Positions 61,621-64,000 of a DNA stretch of 64,000 bases are shown in pieces. Each line of letters opens with the position of its first letter. The stretch's first letter is position 1. The stretch comes from Palaemon carinicauda (Eukaryota; Arthropoda; Malacostraca; Decapoda; Palaemonidae): the NCBI RefSeq assembly GCF_036898095.1, contig NC_090735.1:10734112-10798111 (forward strand). Reading direction: 5' to 3'. Both the position numbers and the translations under genes were made by a program. The notes below the pieces were generated by a model that was not told the origin of the DNA, searched no databases, and saw only the letters and a list, made by a program, of their open reading frames with translations.

Positions 61621-61795
61621 ATCCGGACATTAATGCCATGAATTTTGTTTTTTTAATACTCATATCATGCATACTCTTATTACATACAACAAGCTTACTT
61701 GTCTGTTTTGACAGCTGTGGTAGGTTGCTTAGATATAATGTCACGAGTGGGTGAAGAGAGTCTACTCAAATGAGATAATACTTTGAAAATGTCAT

Positions 61796-61868
61796 CGCCC
61801 GAACAGGGACTTGAACCCTGGACCCTTAGGTTAAAAGCCTAATGCTCTACCGACTGAGCTATCCGGGC
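61796..61868 (-). tRNA. tRNA-Lys (UUU), copy 18 (X type)
   Basis: Identical to copy 1, terminator present. Confidence 0.96.
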
Positions 61869-62795
61869 TTGAAACTATAATGAAAATCAGAATTTGAAGT
61901 AGAAGATAAAGTAAACGATGAAGCCCCAATCTGTCACAGTACAAACAAGATTCCATATCAATCATAAACCCAACCAGCCTCTTCGTCCAACTCCAACATA
62001 TGTATCACTTGATCAATAATATCAAGTTCTGTTACATTTCTCTGCAAAGGACGTGACTTTTCAATGATAATGTACTTGACATTTTTATAGGATGTGGAAT
62101 AATTAGATGATGGGTCCAAGAGAGTGAAAGAATGAGGTTGAAAAACCAGATCTTAGTTACTAACTCTTCTATTTTAGCTGAGTGACGCATGATTATGCCA
62201 CTATAATAATGAATCCGATTAATCAACATGTCCCCATTCTCGAAAATTATTGGAAATATTCCCTATCAATTAACAAAAATTGAAACATTTCAGCAAAACC
62301 ATTTCAATCAAATGTGGCGATCTAAAAAAAAAAAAGAATCGGACAAAGTTCTTGACATAAATATAATTTCCTATCAATGCAGCCGTGCTTTGCAAGTCAT
62401 GCAACTGCAGATGAATAACTACTTATAACTATGAGAGCAGTAAACTATACAATTTTGAGATTGATGTACAAACTCAACGAATAAAAATTACACTGGATTA
62501 ATGATATACTCATCCAAGCTGATAGCAATTGCTATCTTGGTATTTTAAGAAGTGCGCTATCCTATTCAAAATGGAAAATGGTATAATTATATCTGGCCTA
62601 TTTTTCGCCAAGAGTTTTATCATTTTTTGTGCTCACCCTTTTCAACAGTCCAATTTAGAAGGGTTAAATAAATTCTACTTAAATTGATGATGTTGGAACA
62701 CACTTGGATTATCTTGATGGAAATCCCATACTGGAGCGCAGTTGCACATCTTGATAGAAATCCATTCGGGTAACAGGTCTGGTTGAACTTGTCAC

Positions 62796-62868
62796 AGTCC
62801 GCACAGGGACTTGAACTCTGGCCCCTTATGTCAATGGCCCAATGCTCAACCAACTGAGTTATCCAGGC
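62796..62868 (-). pseudogene. T2 tRNA-like relic, copy 15
   Basis: The D arm has decayed (AACTCAGTTGGTTGAGC) and the anticodon arm is as in the others. Confidence 0.75.
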
Positions 62869-63113
62869 ATGAATTGCAAGCAATGAAAATCAGGATTTGA
62901 AGTAGAAGATAAAGTAAACGATGACCTACTCTTTTAAAATACAAACTGAACTCCCTATAAATCTCCAAACACCATCAGTCTCTCCATCTACATCAATCGA
63001 CGTTTTTACTTGATCAATGATCTCTTAAGGTCTATGACATGTCTTTGCATAGGTAGTGACTTTTCGAGGATACTGTACTTCACTGTTTTCCATTAAAGGT
63101 AGAATTATAAGTT

Positions 63114-63116
<3 letters not shown>

Positions 63117-63167
<51 letters not shown>
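63117..63167. repeat. (GA)n microsatellite
   Basis: GA run between T2 and T3 of unit 19. Confidence 0.97.
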
Positions 63168-63169
<2 letters not shown>

Positions 63170-63198
63170 AACTCACTTTCCATGTTTGAACTGACATT

Positions 63199-63271
63199 GC
63201 CGGAACAGGGACTTAGAACCCTAGACCCTCAGGTTAAAAGCCTGATGATCTACGGACTGAGCTATCCGGGC
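63199..63271 (-). pseudogene. T3 tRNA-Lys relic, copy 10
   Basis: Anticodon stem fully paired (TCAGG/CCTGA) around CTTTTAA. The 8-base T loop and broken D arm (GTCCGTAGATC) argue against function. Confidence 0.72.
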
Positions 63272-63490
63272 TTGAATAGCAAGAAATGAAAACTAGCATT
63301 TGAAGTGAAAGAGGAGTAAAAGGCTATTTAATCTGTCAAAATCTCCAAATACTACTAGCTTCTAAGTCCACATAAATGAACGTTTTCACTTTGTCTACAA
63401 TCTCTGATATATATCACATATCTTTGCACAGGACATGACTTTCCAATGATACTGTACATCGTTTATTTCATCATTGGAGGTGGAATTATC

Positions 63491-63492
<2 letters not shown>

Positions 63493-63543
<51 letters not shown>
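63493..63543. repeat. (GA)n microsatellite
   Basis: GA run followed by a run of G. Confidence 0.96.
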
Positions 63544-63551
<8 letters not shown>

Positions 63552-64000
63552 TGTCTAAGAAACTGAAATTGATTAATTGCGATATCACAAATCAAAACTT
63601 CCTAGAACAAGTTATTTACCAAAGAGGATAATGACACTTCAACGCCAACATTTAACCAAAATAATCCCCCTAAAAACAATCATAAAAACCCCATGCAACC
63701 TTACAGAAATGCTTTGCTTTGCAGATATATAACCAGGTATGACTATGACAACAGAAATGCTTTGCTTTGTAGATAAACATCCAGCTATAACCATGACAAC
63801 AGACATTTATATATTCCATTTTCTTCCTCACCCTTTTCAACATCCCAATTTGTAAAGGTTAACTACACTCTTCTCAAATCAACGATTCTAAATCCGAGGT
63901 GAATATCTTGATGGAAATCCCTTTAAGTAACGGGTTAAGTTGAACTAGTCACAGTCCGCACACGGATTTGAACCCTGGCCCCTTAGGTCAATGGCCCAAT
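63544..64000. repeat. Array unit 20 (partial), tRNA-Lys deleted
   Basis: The left spacer contains an about 50-bp tandem duplication (63706-63805, both copies with AAATGCTTTGCTTTG). At about 63817 it jumps from TTTATATATT to CCATTTTCTTCCTC, which lies near the T2 side in other units. The tRNA-Lys gene and over 1 kb are therefore missing. Confidence 0.82.
63953..64000 (-). pseudogene. T2 tRNA-like relic, copy 16, cut by the window end
   Basis: Only the 3' part (T arm and variable region) is inside the window. Confidence 0.72.

Larger units (their letters stand above)
61621..63543. repeat. Array unit 19 (X type)
   Basis: tRNA-Lys (61796), T2 (62796), GA, T3 (63199), GA. Its right half is more diverged than units 14 and 17. 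Confidence 0.88.

Overview
The window is repetitive non-coding DNA from an animal nuclear genome. I see no single-copy host protein gene. The dense long (GA)n and (AT)n tracts, AT-rich background and CR1-like, I-like and tyrosine-recombinase retroelement remains suggest an arthropod, and my best guess is a decapod crustacean. That identification is inference, not proof.

The backbone is a tandem array built around a tRNA-Lys(UUU) gene, always on the minus strand. Eighteen full-length copies are present, 13 of them identical. A typical unit, read left to right, is: about 0.5 kb of spacer; tRNA-Lys with a TTTT Pol III terminator just beyond its 3' end; about 1 kb of spacer; a decayed tRNA-like gene (called T2 here); a (GA)n tract; in many units a second decayed tRNA-Lys relic (T3); and another (GA)n tract. 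Units 1-3 are 1.9 kb, lack T3 and are almost identical. Units 4 and 8-9 are about 2.3 kb with T3. From about 34 kb onward some units carry a different 1.8-2.8 kb segment after the tRNA (B segment). In the last 16 kb, X-type and B-type units alternate in a larger-scale duplication with spacings of 8.4, 5.2 and 3.2 kb.

Mobile elements interrupt the array: three copies of one CR1-superfamily LINE (A at 9.5-13.8 kb, B at 15.7-19.9 kb, C at 20.3-24.4 kb); a small 3' fragment of another LINE between B and C; an 837-bp non-autonomous DNA transposon with perfect inverted ends and an 8-bp target duplication (25.8-26.6 kb); a tyrosine-recombinase (DIRS-like) fragment with 63-bp repeats (33.4-34.3 kb); and a 5'-truncated I-like LINE with reverse transcriptase and RNase H (40.2-43.1 kb). 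All LINE copies are inactivated by stops, frameshifts or a mutated catalytic residue.

The only likely expressed host genes are the tRNA-Lys copies. They keep internal A and B boxes, cloverleaf pairing and terminators, while T2 and T3 in the same units have decayed. The (GA)n tracts mark the positions where units were shortened, lengthened or invaded, so they are probable exchange points of the array. The near-identical long repeats also make collapse or expansion during assembly a real concern.
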